From: Amycolatopsis eburnea
Lineage (GTDB): Bacteria > Actinomycetota > Actinomycetes > Mycobacteriales > Pseudonocardiaceae
Direction of reading: 5' to 3'
Assembly (NCBI RefSeq): GCF_003937945.1
Contig: NZ_RSEC01000048.1
Span: forward strand, 186,001 to 250,000
Length of the DNA: 64,000 bases
Both the position numbers and the translations under genes were made by a program. The notes under the pieces were generated by a model. It had not been told where the DNA came from and ran no database searches. It saw nothing but the letters and a program-made list of their open reading frames with translations. Of this stretch, positions 50,519 through 58,418 are shown one piece after another (within the stretch, counting starts at the first letter, position 1; each line of letters starts with the position of its first letter).

Positions 50519-51184
50519 TCAGCTCACCGTCAGGTTCGAGCTGCCGCTGCTCTGGTAGCCCTCGGTCGCGAGGATCATGTAGTAGTTGAAGCTGCCCAGC
50601 CGCATGCCGTAGCGGGCCCACGCGTCGAAGTGGTTACCGGTGGTGATGGTGCCGCCGGTCCTCTTCTGCTGCCGGACGCTCCAGTACTGGTTGAACGTCT
50701 TGGTCCCCTCGACCGACGGCGCGTTGTAGCGGGTCGTCTGGTAGATGTCGTACGTGCCGCCGTCGCTGGTCACCGTGCCCTTGTACGTGCCGGTCGGCCG
50801 GTAGGTGCCCCAGTTGTCGACGATGTAGTACTCCACCAGCGGGTTGGACGTCCAGCCGTAGAGCGCCAGGTAGCCGTTGCCCGACGGGTAGAAACTGCCG
50901 GAATAGTTCACCGTCCGGCGGCTGCCGTTGCTCCAGCCCTTTCCGCCGACGAAGTTCCCGACGTTGCTCCAGTTCATCCGGTAACTGCCGCCCGAAGCGA
51001 GCGTCATGCTGACCGAGCCGCCGCCGTCGGTCCAGAACGAGTAGTAGTAGCCGCCGTTGTTCCCGGTCTGGCTGGTGGTGATGACGGTGTCGGCGTGGGC
51101 GACGCCGGGCACGAGCGTGGCGGTCAGCGCCAGGGCGGCCCCGGTGACGAAAACCCGGAAACGGCCGCGTTTCTTGGTGAGCAT
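50519..51184 (-). CDS. Secreted GH11 endo-1,4-beta-xylanase
   Basis: 221 residues from ATG 51184 with GAGGAGGAAGC ahead. Signal peptide MLTKKRGRFRVFVTGAALALTATLVPGVAHA. The beta-jelly-roll GH11 signature is complete: GYYYSFWTDGGGSVSM, GGKGWSNGSRRTVNYSG, nucleophile Glu in NPLVEYYIVDNWGTYRP and acid/base Glu in MILATEGYQSSGSS. It cleaves xylan backbones outside the cell. No binding module is attached. It is followed by the CE4 deacetylase, making a two-gene xylan operon. Confidence 0.95.
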   Translation of the reverse strand: MLTKKRGRFRVFVTGAALALTATLVPGVAHADTVITTSQTGNNGGYYYSFWTDGGGSVSMTLASGGSYRMNWSNVGNFVGGKGWSNGSRRTVNYSGSFYPSGNGYLALYGWTSNPLVEYYIVDNWGTYRPTGTYKGTVTSDGGTYDIYQTTRYNAPSVEGTKTFNQYWSVRQQKRTGGTITTGNHFDAWARYGMRLGSFNYYMILATEGYQSSGSSNLTVS

Positions 51185-51293
51185 GCTTCCTCCTCGTCGA
51201 GGGCTGGATGGCGAAAGCATGCGAGCTGCGCGGGTGGTGGGGCAATAACTTTCGGAAAGTTTCGATGCTCCCGCGAGCGGCCCTTTCCGTCAA

Positions 51294-51311
51294 CCCCTAG
51301 GAATTCAGGGG
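51294..51311. promoter_or_regulatory. Quasi-palindrome upstream of the Cys-rich protein gene
   Basis: CCCCT and AGGGG arms surround a GAATTC core (51301-51306), preceded by GTCAA as in the region upstream of the DUF5988 gene. Shared regulation by a LuxR-type protein is a guess. Confidence 0.35.
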
Positions 51312-51378
51312 CAATGGCCGCCGCCGGAAAGCGCTAGCGTGGGCGCCGCACCGTTTTTCCTACCCAACGGGGGGTTCC

Positions 51379-51705
51379 ATGAAACGCATCGCGGCGGCGG
51401 CCGCACTCGGGCTGGCCTGCGCGACCCTGCCCGTGGTGGCCGGACCGGCGGCCGCGTCGGAGTCGGTCACCTGCGGCAACTACGCGACGCAGGGGTCGGC
51501 CGGCCCCAACGCGCGCGACTACTACTGGGGCAACTGCGGTTCAACTGCCACGAAGATCAACGTCTACGCATTGGCCTACGGCGGTGGCATCAAGACGTTC
51601 TACGGCGAAAAGTGCGTCGCGGCCGGCACCGCCGCGCTGCTCGGCCGGACGACGCAGTACCTCGTGTCGTCCTACACCGGCGAGGACACCGGCACGGCCT
51701 GCTGA
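51379..51705 (+). CDS. Small secreted Cys-containing protein, possibly DUF6355-like
   Basis: 108 residues from ATG 51379 with GGGGGG ahead. Signal peptide MKRIAAAAALGLACATLPVVAGPAAA. The mature 80 residues (SESVTCGNYATQGSAGPNARDYYWGNCG...YGEKCVAAG...GTAC) hold four cysteines, probably two disulfides. The CGxY start and central NCG recall DUF6355 proteins, but I am not certain. It could be a structural, inhibitor or toxin-like secreted protein. It ends at a hairpin shared with the convergent permease gene. Confidence 0.7.
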   Translation: MKRIAAAAALGLACATLPVVAGPAAASESVTCGNYATQGSAGPNARDYYWGNCGSTATKINVYALAYGGGIKTFYGEKCVAAGTAALLGRTTQYLVSSYTGEDTGTAC

Positions 51706-51708
51706 CCC

Positions 51709-51742
51709 GGTGCGGGGTGGACCGGCAGGCCCACCCCGCACC
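51709..51742. terminator. Bidirectional terminator
   Basis: A 12-bp inverted repeat (51709-51720 and 51731-51742, 10-base loop) between the convergent Cys-rich gene and FtsX-type permease gene. Confidence 0.75.
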
Positions 51743-51745
51743 CCG

Positions 51746-54283
51746 CTACTCCCGCAGCCCGATCGCGTCGATCGGCTTGGCGCGCAACGCAACGCGCGTC
51801 GCAACCCCGATCGCCACCATCCCCAGCAGCACCGCGCCGCCGGTGATTCCGAAGTAGACGGACCACGGCCCGGCCGGCACCGGCGTGCCGCGCAGCCCGA
51901 AGTTGAGGAAAGCCAGCGCTACCACCGCGACCAGCGTCCCGAGCACCACCGCGATCCCGACCGTGGCCAGCGCCTCCAGCCGCATCATGCGGGTCACCTG
52001 CCGCCGGGTCGTGCCGACCAGCCGCAGCAGAGCGAATTCGCGGCTGCGTTGCGCCGTCGTCAGGACCAGCGTGTTGGCCACCGAAATCGCCAGGTACCCC
52101 ACGATGACGCCGACCGCGACGAGGTTCAGGTAGAACTGCGCCTGCCGGTCACCGCCCTGGGGTGCGGACGCCGTCGACGCCGACGCCACGACCACGCCCG
52201 GGTACGGCAGCGCGCGCAACGCCGCGGCGACGGCGTCCGCGTCCGCCCCCGGTTGGCGCCGGACCAGCACCGAATCGTCGAGGCGGCCGCCGATGTGCTG
52301 CCGGGCCAGCTCGACCGGCAGCACGAAGTCGCCGAACGCCAGGTCGCGGGTGTAGGTGGCGACCAGCCGCAGTTTCGCGGGGACGCCGTCGCCGAAGTAG
52401 AACTCGACCTCGTCGCCGATCTTCTTGTCCAGCCAGTCCGCTTCCGAGCGGCTCAGCGCCACGGCGTCGCCGGTCAGGTCGGTGAGCCGCCCGGCGTCGA
52501 CGCCGAGTTCCAGCGCTCCCCCGGCCTGATCGGCCGCCAGTCCCTGCGCCGGTGTCCGCTGGACCTCGACGCTGTCGCCCACGGTGGACGCGGTGAGCAC
52601 CGAGGTCCGGACCACCGGCGTCGCCACGGCCACGCCCGGCACCCGCCGGACCGCCGCCGCGACCTCCGGCGGCACCCCCGCCGGGGCGGCCAGGACGTAG
52701 TCCGCGGTCGTCGACCGCTCGGCTTCCCGCCGCGCGGCTTCCGTGCTCGACGTCTGGCTGTAGAACGTGGCCAGCGCGAACGCCACCGCCAGCAGCAGCG
52801 GGGTCACGGCGGCGGCGACGCGCCGGGCGCCGGCGTGGGCGTTCGCGCCCGCCAGGTACCCGCTGATCCGCCAGACCCGCGCCAGCACCGGCGCGAGGAA
52901 CCGCACGACCAGGCCGGTCACCTGCGGGCCGACCACGGCCAGCCCGATGACCACCACGAGCGTCGCCATCGTCGAGATCGCGGTCGCCACGTCCCCGCGC
53001 AGGAACAGCGGCACCAGCGCGCCGCCGAACCCGGCGAGCACCAGGGCCCAGCCGGTGATCAGCCGCCCGCGGCCGAGCTCGCGCCGTTCCACCGCGGCCT
53101 CGGTCAGCGCCTCGACCGGGTTGATGGCCGACGGCCGCCGCGACGCCGCCCAGGCGGCCAGCCGGGCCGCGCCCAGGCCGAGCAGGAGCGCGGCGACCAG
53201 CGGGATCGGGCTGATCGCGAGGCCGAAGTCGGCCGGGACGACGCCGATCGCGGCGAAGGCGTCCCGCAGCCCGGAGGCGACCGCGAGCCCGAGCGCGCTG
53301 CCGAGGACACCGGCGACCAGCGCGATCAACGTCGTCTCGGTGCCGATGAGCTTGCGGATCTGCCGCGGGGTGGCCGCGACCGCGCGCAGCAGCGCGAACT
53401 CCCGGCGCCGCTGGTTGACGGTCAGCGCCAGGGTGCTCGCCACCACGAACACCGCGACGAGCAGCGCGAAGCCGCCGAACGAGCCCGCGATCGCGAGCAG
53501 CAGCGTGCGCGTCTGGCTGACGTCGAGGAACTCGATGCTGCTGCGCTCGACGCCGGTGGTCACCTCGGTGCCGGGCGCGGCCGCCCGCACCCGCTCGGCG
53601 AGGGTTTCCGGGGCGACGCCGGGGCCGGCCAGCACGCCGATCGCGTGCGCCTGCCCGGGCCGTCCGGCCAGCGCCACGGCCTGGTCCGGGGTGAAGAACA
53701 GCGCCGACTGCCGGGACATCGAGTCGACGATCCCGCTGACCCGGAATTCGACCGGCGTCGAGCGCGTCGCGATCCGCACCTGCCCGCCGACGCCGACCCC
53801 GGCGTCCCGCGCCAGCGCGGCGTCGAGGACGACCTCGCCGGGTGCCGCCGGGGCCTGCCCCGCGCGCAGGGTGAAGGGCGCCAGCGCGGCCGCGTCCCAG
53901 TTGTGGCCCAGCGACTGCGCGCCGCCCAGCACCCGGCCGTCGCCGGTCACGACCCGCGCCGGGAAGCTCTGCTCCGCCACGGCCGCCCGCACGCCGGGGA
54001 GCCCGGCGATCCGCCCGGCCAGCTCGGCGGGGACCGCGGGCTGCTCGCCGACCTGCTCGAACGACAGCGCGTCGGCCCCGGGCGGGCGCACGGTCTGGGC
54101 CCCGCCGACGACGACGGCCGCGGCAGCGTACCGCTGGGTGGGGACCCCGGCCCGCAGGCCGGATTCCATGAGGACCCCGCAGGCCGCCACGAGGGCGGTC
54201 CCGCACAGGATCGCGATGAAGGCGCCGGCGAACCCGCCGAGCCTGCTCCGGATCGTCTGCCACGCGAGGGACAGCACGCTCAC
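51746..54283 (-). CDS. FtsX/MacB-type ABC permease with two permease domains
   Basis: 845 residues from GTG 54283, overlapping the ATPase stop. One N-terminal helix (LGGFAGAFIAILCGTALVAAC) precedes a soluble extracytoplasmic domain. An FtsX domain follows (LLLAIAGSFGGFALLVAVFVVASTLALTVNQRRREFALLRAVAATPRQIRKLI), then a second soluble domain and a second FtsX domain (VGYLAISVANTLVLTTAQRSREFALLRLVGTTRRQVTRMM). Such fused permeases work as export or mechanotransmission devices rather than importers. With the ATPase it makes a complete system. The divergent kinase/regulator pair probably controls it. Confidence 0.92.
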   Translation of the reverse strand: MSVLSLAWQTIRSRLGGFAGAFIAILCGTALVAACGVLMESGLRAGVPTQRYAAAAVVVGGAQTVRPPGADALSFEQVGEQPAVPAELAGRIAGLPGVRAAVAEQSFPARVVTGDGRVLGGAQSLGHNWDAAALAPFTLRAGQAPAAPGEVVLDAALARDAGVGVGGQVRIATRSTPVEFRVSGIVDSMSRQSALFFTPDQAVALAGRPGQAHAIGVLAGPGVAPETLAERVRAAAPGTEVTTGVERSSIEFLDVSQTRTLLLAIAGSFGGFALLVAVFVVASTLALTVNQRRREFALLRAVAATPRQIRKLIGTETTLIALVAGVLGSALGLAVASGLRDAFAAIGVVPADFGLAISPIPLVAALLLGLGAARLAAWAASRRPSAINPVEALTEAAVERRELGRGRLITGWALVLAGFGGALVPLFLRGDVATAISTMATLVVVIGLAVVGPQVTGLVVRFLAPVLARVWRISGYLAGANAHAGARRVAAAVTPLLLAVAFALATFYSQTSSTEAARREAERSTTADYVLAAPAGVPPEVAAAVRRVPGVAVATPVVRTSVLTASTVGDSVEVQRTPAQGLAADQAGGALELGVDAGRLTDLTGDAVALSRSEADWLDKKIGDEVEFYFGDGVPAKLRLVATYTRDLAFGDFVLPVELARQHIGGRLDDSVLVRRQPGADADAVAAALRALPYPGVVVASASTASAPQGGDRQAQFYLNLVAVGVIVGYLAISVANTLVLTTAQRSREFALLRLVGTTRRQVTRMMRLEALATVGIAVVLGTLVAVVALAFLNFGLRGTPVPAGPWSVYFGITGGAVLLGMVAIGVATRVALRAKPIDAIGLRE

Positions 54284-55014
54284 CACTCCCCGAGGTGCGT
54301 CATCCGCTCCGCGACCCGCTCGGGGGTCGGGTGCGGGAGGTGACCGGCCAGCTTGCCGTCGGCCAGGAACAGCACGCCGTGAGCGGCCGACGCCGCGACC
54401 GGGTCGTGGGTGACCATCAGGACGGTCTGCCCCATCCCCTCGACGACGTCGCGGAGCAGGTCCAGCACCTGCCGCCCGGTGCGGGTGTCGAGCGCGCCGG
54501 TCGGTTCGTCGGCCAGCACGACCTCGGGCCGGGTGACGAGCGCCCGCGCGATCGCGACACGCTGCTGCTGCCCGCCGGACAGCTCGGCCGGCCGGTGTTC
54601 CAGCCGCTTCGCGATGCCGACACCCTCGACGACCTCGCGCAGCCACCGCGGGTCCGGCTTCTGCCCGGCCAGCCGCAGCGGCAGCGTGATGTTCTGCAGC
54701 ACGTTCAGCGCCGGCAGCAGGTTGTAGGCCTGGAAGACGAACCCGATCCGGGTCCGCCGCAGCCGCGTCAGCTCGCTCTCCTTGAGCCTGCCGATTTCGG
54801 TGCCGCCCAGCAGCACCCGGCCCGACGTCGGCCGGTCCAGGCCGGCCGCGCAGTGCAGGAAGGTGCTCTTGCCGGAGCCGGAGGGCCCCATCACCGCGGT
54901 GAACGAGCCCCGCGCCACCCCCGCCGAGACCCCGTCGAGCGCGGTGACCGCGCCGTCACCGGAGCCGTACACCTTCCGCACGCCGGCCAGCTCCACGGCA
55001 TACGCTGTCGTCAT
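54280..55014 (-). CDS. MacB/LolD-type ABC ATPase
   Basis: 244 residues from ATG 55014 with AAAGGGG upstream. Walker A is VMGPSGSGKSTFLHC, the Q-loop FVFQAYNLLPALNVLQN, the signature LSGGQQQRVAIARAL, Walker B VVLADEPTGALDTRTG and the switch His VTHDPVAA. The ALDGVSAGVARGSF start is typical of the FtsE/LolD/MacB group that partners FtsX permeases. The next gene overlaps its stop. It diverges from the histidine kinase at 55140. Confidence 0.95.
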   Translation of the reverse strand: MTTAYAVELAGVRKVYGSGDGAVTALDGVSAGVARGSFTAVMGPSGSGKSTFLHCAAGLDRPTSGRVLLGGTEIGRLKESELTRLRRTRIGFVFQAYNLLPALNVLQNITLPLRLAGQKPDPRWLREVVEGVGIAKRLEHRPAELSGGQQQRVAIARALVTRPEVVLADEPTGALDTRTGRQVLDLLRDVVEGMGQTVLMVTHDPVAASAAHGVLFLADGKLAGHLPHPTPERVAERMTHLGEW

Positions 55015-55139
55015 CGTGTTCCCCTTTGCTTGCGTCCCAACGAAAACTAGGCGTCCGCGACCGCGGGTTCGATCCCGTGGACGGGTGGATCGGGGGTAGC
55101 GCCAGCACCACCACGGCGGTGGGGTGGGACACTGGCGGC

Positions 55140-56339
55140 GTGACGACCCGCCTGCGCGAGTGCTGGTCGGCGGCTCGTTACCTCGTGGTCGGCGCCGGCA
55201 CGTCGCTGTTGTCGATCTTCGCCCTCGTGGGGCTCTTCGCCGTGCTCCTGCTGTGCCCGTTCGGCGTCGGGATCCCGTCGCTGGCCCCGGCGATCCGGCT
55301 GTCGCGGTGGCCCGTCGGGGTCGACCGCCGCCGGGCCGCGCAAGCGCTCGGCACCCCGATCCCCGAGCCCTACCGGGACGGCTCCCCGTTGAAGGATCCG
55401 GCCACCCGCCGCGACCTCGCGTGGCTGGCGATCCACGCGGCGACCGGGCTGTTCCTCGGCTCGCTGGCGGTCGGGCTCCCGCTCGGCGTCGTCCAGCAGC
55501 TCGTCACGGCCTTCGTGTGGCCCGCGGTGCCCGGCGGGGTCGAGGGTTCGGTCGGGCTGGTCGTGAACTCGTGGCCGCGCGCCGGGCTGACGCTCCTGGT
55601 CGCCGTCGCGTTCGCCGCGGCCATCCTGCTGCTGCCGCGGCTCGCCCGCTGGCAGGCCCGGACCGCGCGGGCGTTGCTCGCCCCGGGCCCGGGCGTCGTC
55701 CTCGCCGACCGCGTCGCCGAACTGACCGCCACGCGCGCGGCCGCGCTCGAGGCGCACGGCGCCGAGCTGCGCCGCATCGAGCGCGACCTGCACGACGGCA
55801 CCCAGGCCCGCATCGCGGCCGTCGTGCTGCAGCTGGGTGTCGCGGGCCAGCTCTACGACCGCGACCCGGCCGCGGCGCGCGAGCTGCTGGTCAAGGCCCA
55901 GGACACGGCGACCGACGCGCTGGCCGAGCTGCGCACGGTGGTCCGCAGCATCCACCCGCCGCTGCTGAGCGAACGCGGCCTGGCCGGCGCCGTCCGCGCG
56001 CTGGGCGAACGCAGCCCGGTCCCGGTCACCGTCACCGTTTCCGGCGACGCCGGGCGCCCGGCCGCGGTCGAGGCGGCCGCGTACTTCGTCGTCGCCGAGG
56101 CGCTGGCCAACGTGACCAAGCACGCCGACGCGTCCCAAGTGGACATCACGCTGAGCGGCCCGCCCGGGGTGCTGCGCCTGGAGATCCGCGACGACGGCCG
56201 CGGCGGCGCGGACGAATCCGCCGGCAGCGGGCTCGCCGGGATCCGGCGGCGCGCCGAGGCCTTCGACGGAACGCTGACCCTGACCAGCCCACCCGGTGGG
56301 CCGACCGTGCTGCGAGTGGAGCTGCCATGCGGGTCGTGA
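55140..56339 (+). CDS. Sensor histidine kinase (HisKA_3 type)
   Basis: 399 residues from GTG 55140. About four membrane helices lie in the first 180 residues (YLVVGAGTSLLSIFALVGLFAVLLLCPFGVGIPSL; AGLTLLVAVAFAAAILLLPRLA). This region resembles the putative sensor domain common in actinobacterial kinases. The HisKA_3 box RRIERDLHDGTQARIAAVVLQL holds the phospho-His. The ATPase domain has AAYFVVAEALANVTKHADASQVDITL, DDGRGG and GSGLAGIRRRAEAFDGTLTL. GACACT lies 6 bases before the GTG. It overlaps its response-regulator gene by 13 bases. Confidence 0.92.
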   Translation: MTTRLRECWSAARYLVVGAGTSLLSIFALVGLFAVLLLCPFGVGIPSLAPAIRLSRWPVGVDRRRAAQALGTPIPEPYRDGSPLKDPATRRDLAWLAIHAATGLFLGSLAVGLPLGVVQQLVTAFVWPAVPGGVEGSVGLVVNSWPRAGLTLLVAVAFAAAILLLPRLARWQARTARALLAPGPGVVLADRVAELTATRAAALEAHGAELRRIERDLHDGTQARIAAVVLQLGVAGQLYDRDPAAARELLVKAQDTATDALAELRTVVRSIHPPLLSERGLAGAVRALGERSPVPVTVTVSGDAGRPAAVEAAAYFVVAEALANVTKHADASQVDITLSGPPGVLRLEIRDDGRGGADESAGSGLAGIRRRAEAFDGTLTLTSPPGGPTVLRVELPCGS

Positions 56340-56983
56340 TCGCCGAGGACGACGCGCTGCTGCGCGAAGGTCTCGCGCTGCTGCTGAAGACGTCGGGCAT
56401 CGAGGTGGCCGCCGCGGTCGACAACGCCGAGGACTTCCTCGCGTTCGTCGAAGGCGACCGGCCGGACGCCGTCGTGATGGACGTGCGGATGCCGCCGACC
56501 CACCGCGACGAAGGCCTGCGCGCCGCCGTGCGGGCCCGCGAGATCCACCCGGGCCTGCCGGTGCTGGTGCTGTCCGCGCACGTCGAAACGAGCTACGCGG
56601 TCGAGCTGCTCGCCGACGGCGTCGGCGGGGTCGGCTACCTGCTCAAGGAGCGCGTCGGCAAGGTCGAGCGGTTCGTCGACGCGCTCCAGCGGGTCGCCAA
56701 GGGCGGCACGGCGATGGACCCGGAGGTGATCAGCCAGCTGATGGCCCGCCGCCGGGCCGCCGACCCGCTCGCCGCGTTGACCGCCCGGGAGCGCGAAGTG
56801 CTCGCGCTGATGGCCGAGGGCTACAACAACGGCACGATCGCCGAGCTCCTCGTCGTCAGCGACGGCGCGGTGCTCAAGCACATCCGCAACATCTTCGCGA
56901 AGCTCGGGCTGCCGTCCGACGAAGGCGGCGGGCACCGGCGGGTGCTGGCCGTGCTGGCGTACCTGCAGCGGGACGCGGGGTAG
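56327..56983 (+). CDS. NarL/FixJ-type response regulator
   Basis: 218 residues from ATG 56327, inside the end of the kinase gene. The receiver has VVIAEDDALLREGL, phospho-Asp in AVVMDVRMPPTHRDEGL, VLVLSAHVETSYAV and GYLLKERVGKVERF. The LuxR HTH is LTAREREVLALMAEGYNNGTIAELLVVSDGAVLKHIRNIFAKLGL. The pair is the likely controller of the divergent FtsX-type ABC genes. This duplicates the layout at 6746-10208. Confidence 0.93.
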   Translation: MRVVIAEDDALLREGLALLLKTSGIEVAAAVDNAEDFLAFVEGDRPDAVVMDVRMPPTHRDEGLRAAVRAREIHPGLPVLVLSAHVETSYAVELLADGVGGVGYLLKERVGKVERFVDALQRVAKGGTAMDPEVISQLMARRRAADPLAALTAREREVLALMAEGYNNGTIAELLVVSDGAVLKHIRNIFAKLGLPSDEGGGHRRVLAVLAYLQRDAG

Positions 56984-57054
56984 CGCAGGCACCACCCCGC
57001 ATCCGGGTGCTGACGGCATCGATCGGCCGGTCGCGCGGATCTAGCGTTCTCCGC

Positions 57055-57243
57055 ATGACGAACGAAACCCGCACCGCCGCCGCCCCCGTCCTCCTCTGGC
57101 TGGTCCTGCTCGTGAGCGGGGCCGCGAACGCCGCCGGCCCGCTGATCGGGCTGAGCGAGGCCGTCCGGATGGTGGCCGGGGGCGTCGCGATCGTGGCGAT
57201 CGCGGGCCTGATCACCCACTACGTCCGGCGCAGGAAGGCGTAG
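57055..57243 (+). CDS. 62-residue two-helix membrane protein
   Basis: MTNETRTAAAPVLLWLVLLVSGAANAAGP is followed by a second helix (VRMVAGGVAIVAIAGLITHYV) and a basic tail RRRKA. TAGCGT (57042-57047) ends 7 bases before the ATG and there is no ribosome site, so it is probably leaderless. It overlaps the convergent MFS gene tail-to-tail by 25 bases. No family recognised; possibly a small stress-type membrane protein. Confidence 0.65.
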   Translation: MTNETRTAAAPVLLWLVLLVSGAANAAGPLIGLSEAVRMVAGGVAIVAIAGLITHYVRRRKA

Positions 57244-58283
57244 GTCGTGAGCGCGGCCGCGATCAGGGCGGCGGCGGGCCAGAACGGGTTCGCCACCGCC
57301 CCGGCGAGCACCGGCCCGGCCGTGGCCCCGAAGTTGAGCGCGGCGGTCGCGTACGACCCCTTCATCGTCGGAGCGCCCTCGGCCAGCCGCAGGATCCGGG
57401 CGATCACCGTGCCGCCGACGGCGAAGGACAACGCGCCTTGTGTGAAGGCGAGGGTCACGAGCGCCGCGGGGACGTGCGAGGCCAGGGCCAGCGTGACCCA
57501 CCCGGCGAGCAGCAGCGGACCGCCGACGGCGACGACCCGGCCGGGCCACCGGTCGGCGAGCCGCCCGGCCGCGGTGATCCCGCCGAAGCACCCCAGCCCG
57601 AAGGCGCCGAGCACCACCGGCACCGGAGCGATGCCCGCGGCCACCGGCGCCAGGTAGGTGAAGACGCCGAAGGTGGCCGCGTTGACCAGCGCACCGGCGA
57701 GCAGCACCCCGGCCAGCGGCCGCAGCACGGCGAGTTCGGCCCGCACGCCGTCCGGCTTGGGGCCCGCCGCGGTGTCGGGGATCCACCACACGGCGGCGAA
57801 GGCGGGCACGCACAGCAGCGCGACGGCCCAGAACGCCGGCCGCCAGCCGAGCAACGCCCCACCGGGGATGCCGACGACGCAGGCGACGGTCGAGCCCCCG
57901 AGCAAGACGGCGAGCGCCCGCCCGGCGCGTTCCAGCGCGGCGGCCGCGGTCAGCGCGACGGCGAGGAACCCGGCGTAGGCGACGGCGGCCACCAGCCGCG
58001 TCGCGACGAGCAAGCCGAACGACGTCGTGAGGCCACCGACGACGTGCATCGCGACGAAGACGGCGAGGAAGCACAAGAGCGCGGTCCGCCGCCGCCACGA
58101 CCGCGAAAGCGCGGCCATCACCGGCGCACCGGCGACCATCCCGGCGGCGAAGGCGGACGTGAGGTAGCCCGCCCGCGCGAGCGAGACGTCGAACGCGACG
58201 GCGATGCCGGGCACGAGCCCGGCGAGCATGAATTCGGACGTGCCCATGGCGAACACGGCCAGGGCAAGGAGGTACAACGGCAC
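57219..58283 (-). CDS. Cmx-like drug efflux MFS transporter
   Basis: 354 residues from GTG 58283 (TGGAG six bases ahead), preferred over GTG 58301. The start MPLYLLALAVFAMGTSEFMLAGLVPGIA and AGYLTSAFAAGMVAGAPVMAALSRSW are the hallmark of Cmx/CmrA-type carriers, as is GRALAVLLGGSTVACVVGIPGGALLGW. These export chloramphenicol-like drugs by proton antiport. About ten to twelve helices are visible. Actual resistance cannot be read from sequence. It is near, but not clearly cotranscribed with, the two-component genes. Confidence 0.88.
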   Translation of the reverse strand: MPLYLLALAVFAMGTSEFMLAGLVPGIAVAFDVSLARAGYLTSAFAAGMVAGAPVMAALSRSWRRRTALLCFLAVFVAMHVVGGLTTSFGLLVATRLVAAVAYAGFLAVALTAAAALERAGRALAVLLGGSTVACVVGIPGGALLGWRPAFWAVALLCVPAFAAVWWIPDTAAGPKPDGVRAELAVLRPLAGVLLAGALVNAATFGVFTYLAPVAAGIAPVPVVLGAFGLGCFGGITAAGRLADRWPGRVVAVGGPLLLAGWVTLALASHVPAALVTLAFTQGALSFAVGGTVIARILRLAEGAPTMKGSYATAALNFGATAGPVLAGAVANPFWPAAALIAAALTTYAFLRRT

Positions 58284-58418
58284 AGAAGCTCCAGGGATCA
58301 CGAGATCGACGAGACGATTTCGTGGTCACCCGGTGACCGCGGAACGGGGAGTTATCGGGCCACCGGGAAGACCGGCGGCCCGGCCTTGGACGCTTCGGGG
58401 CTCGACATGGCGCTGAGG

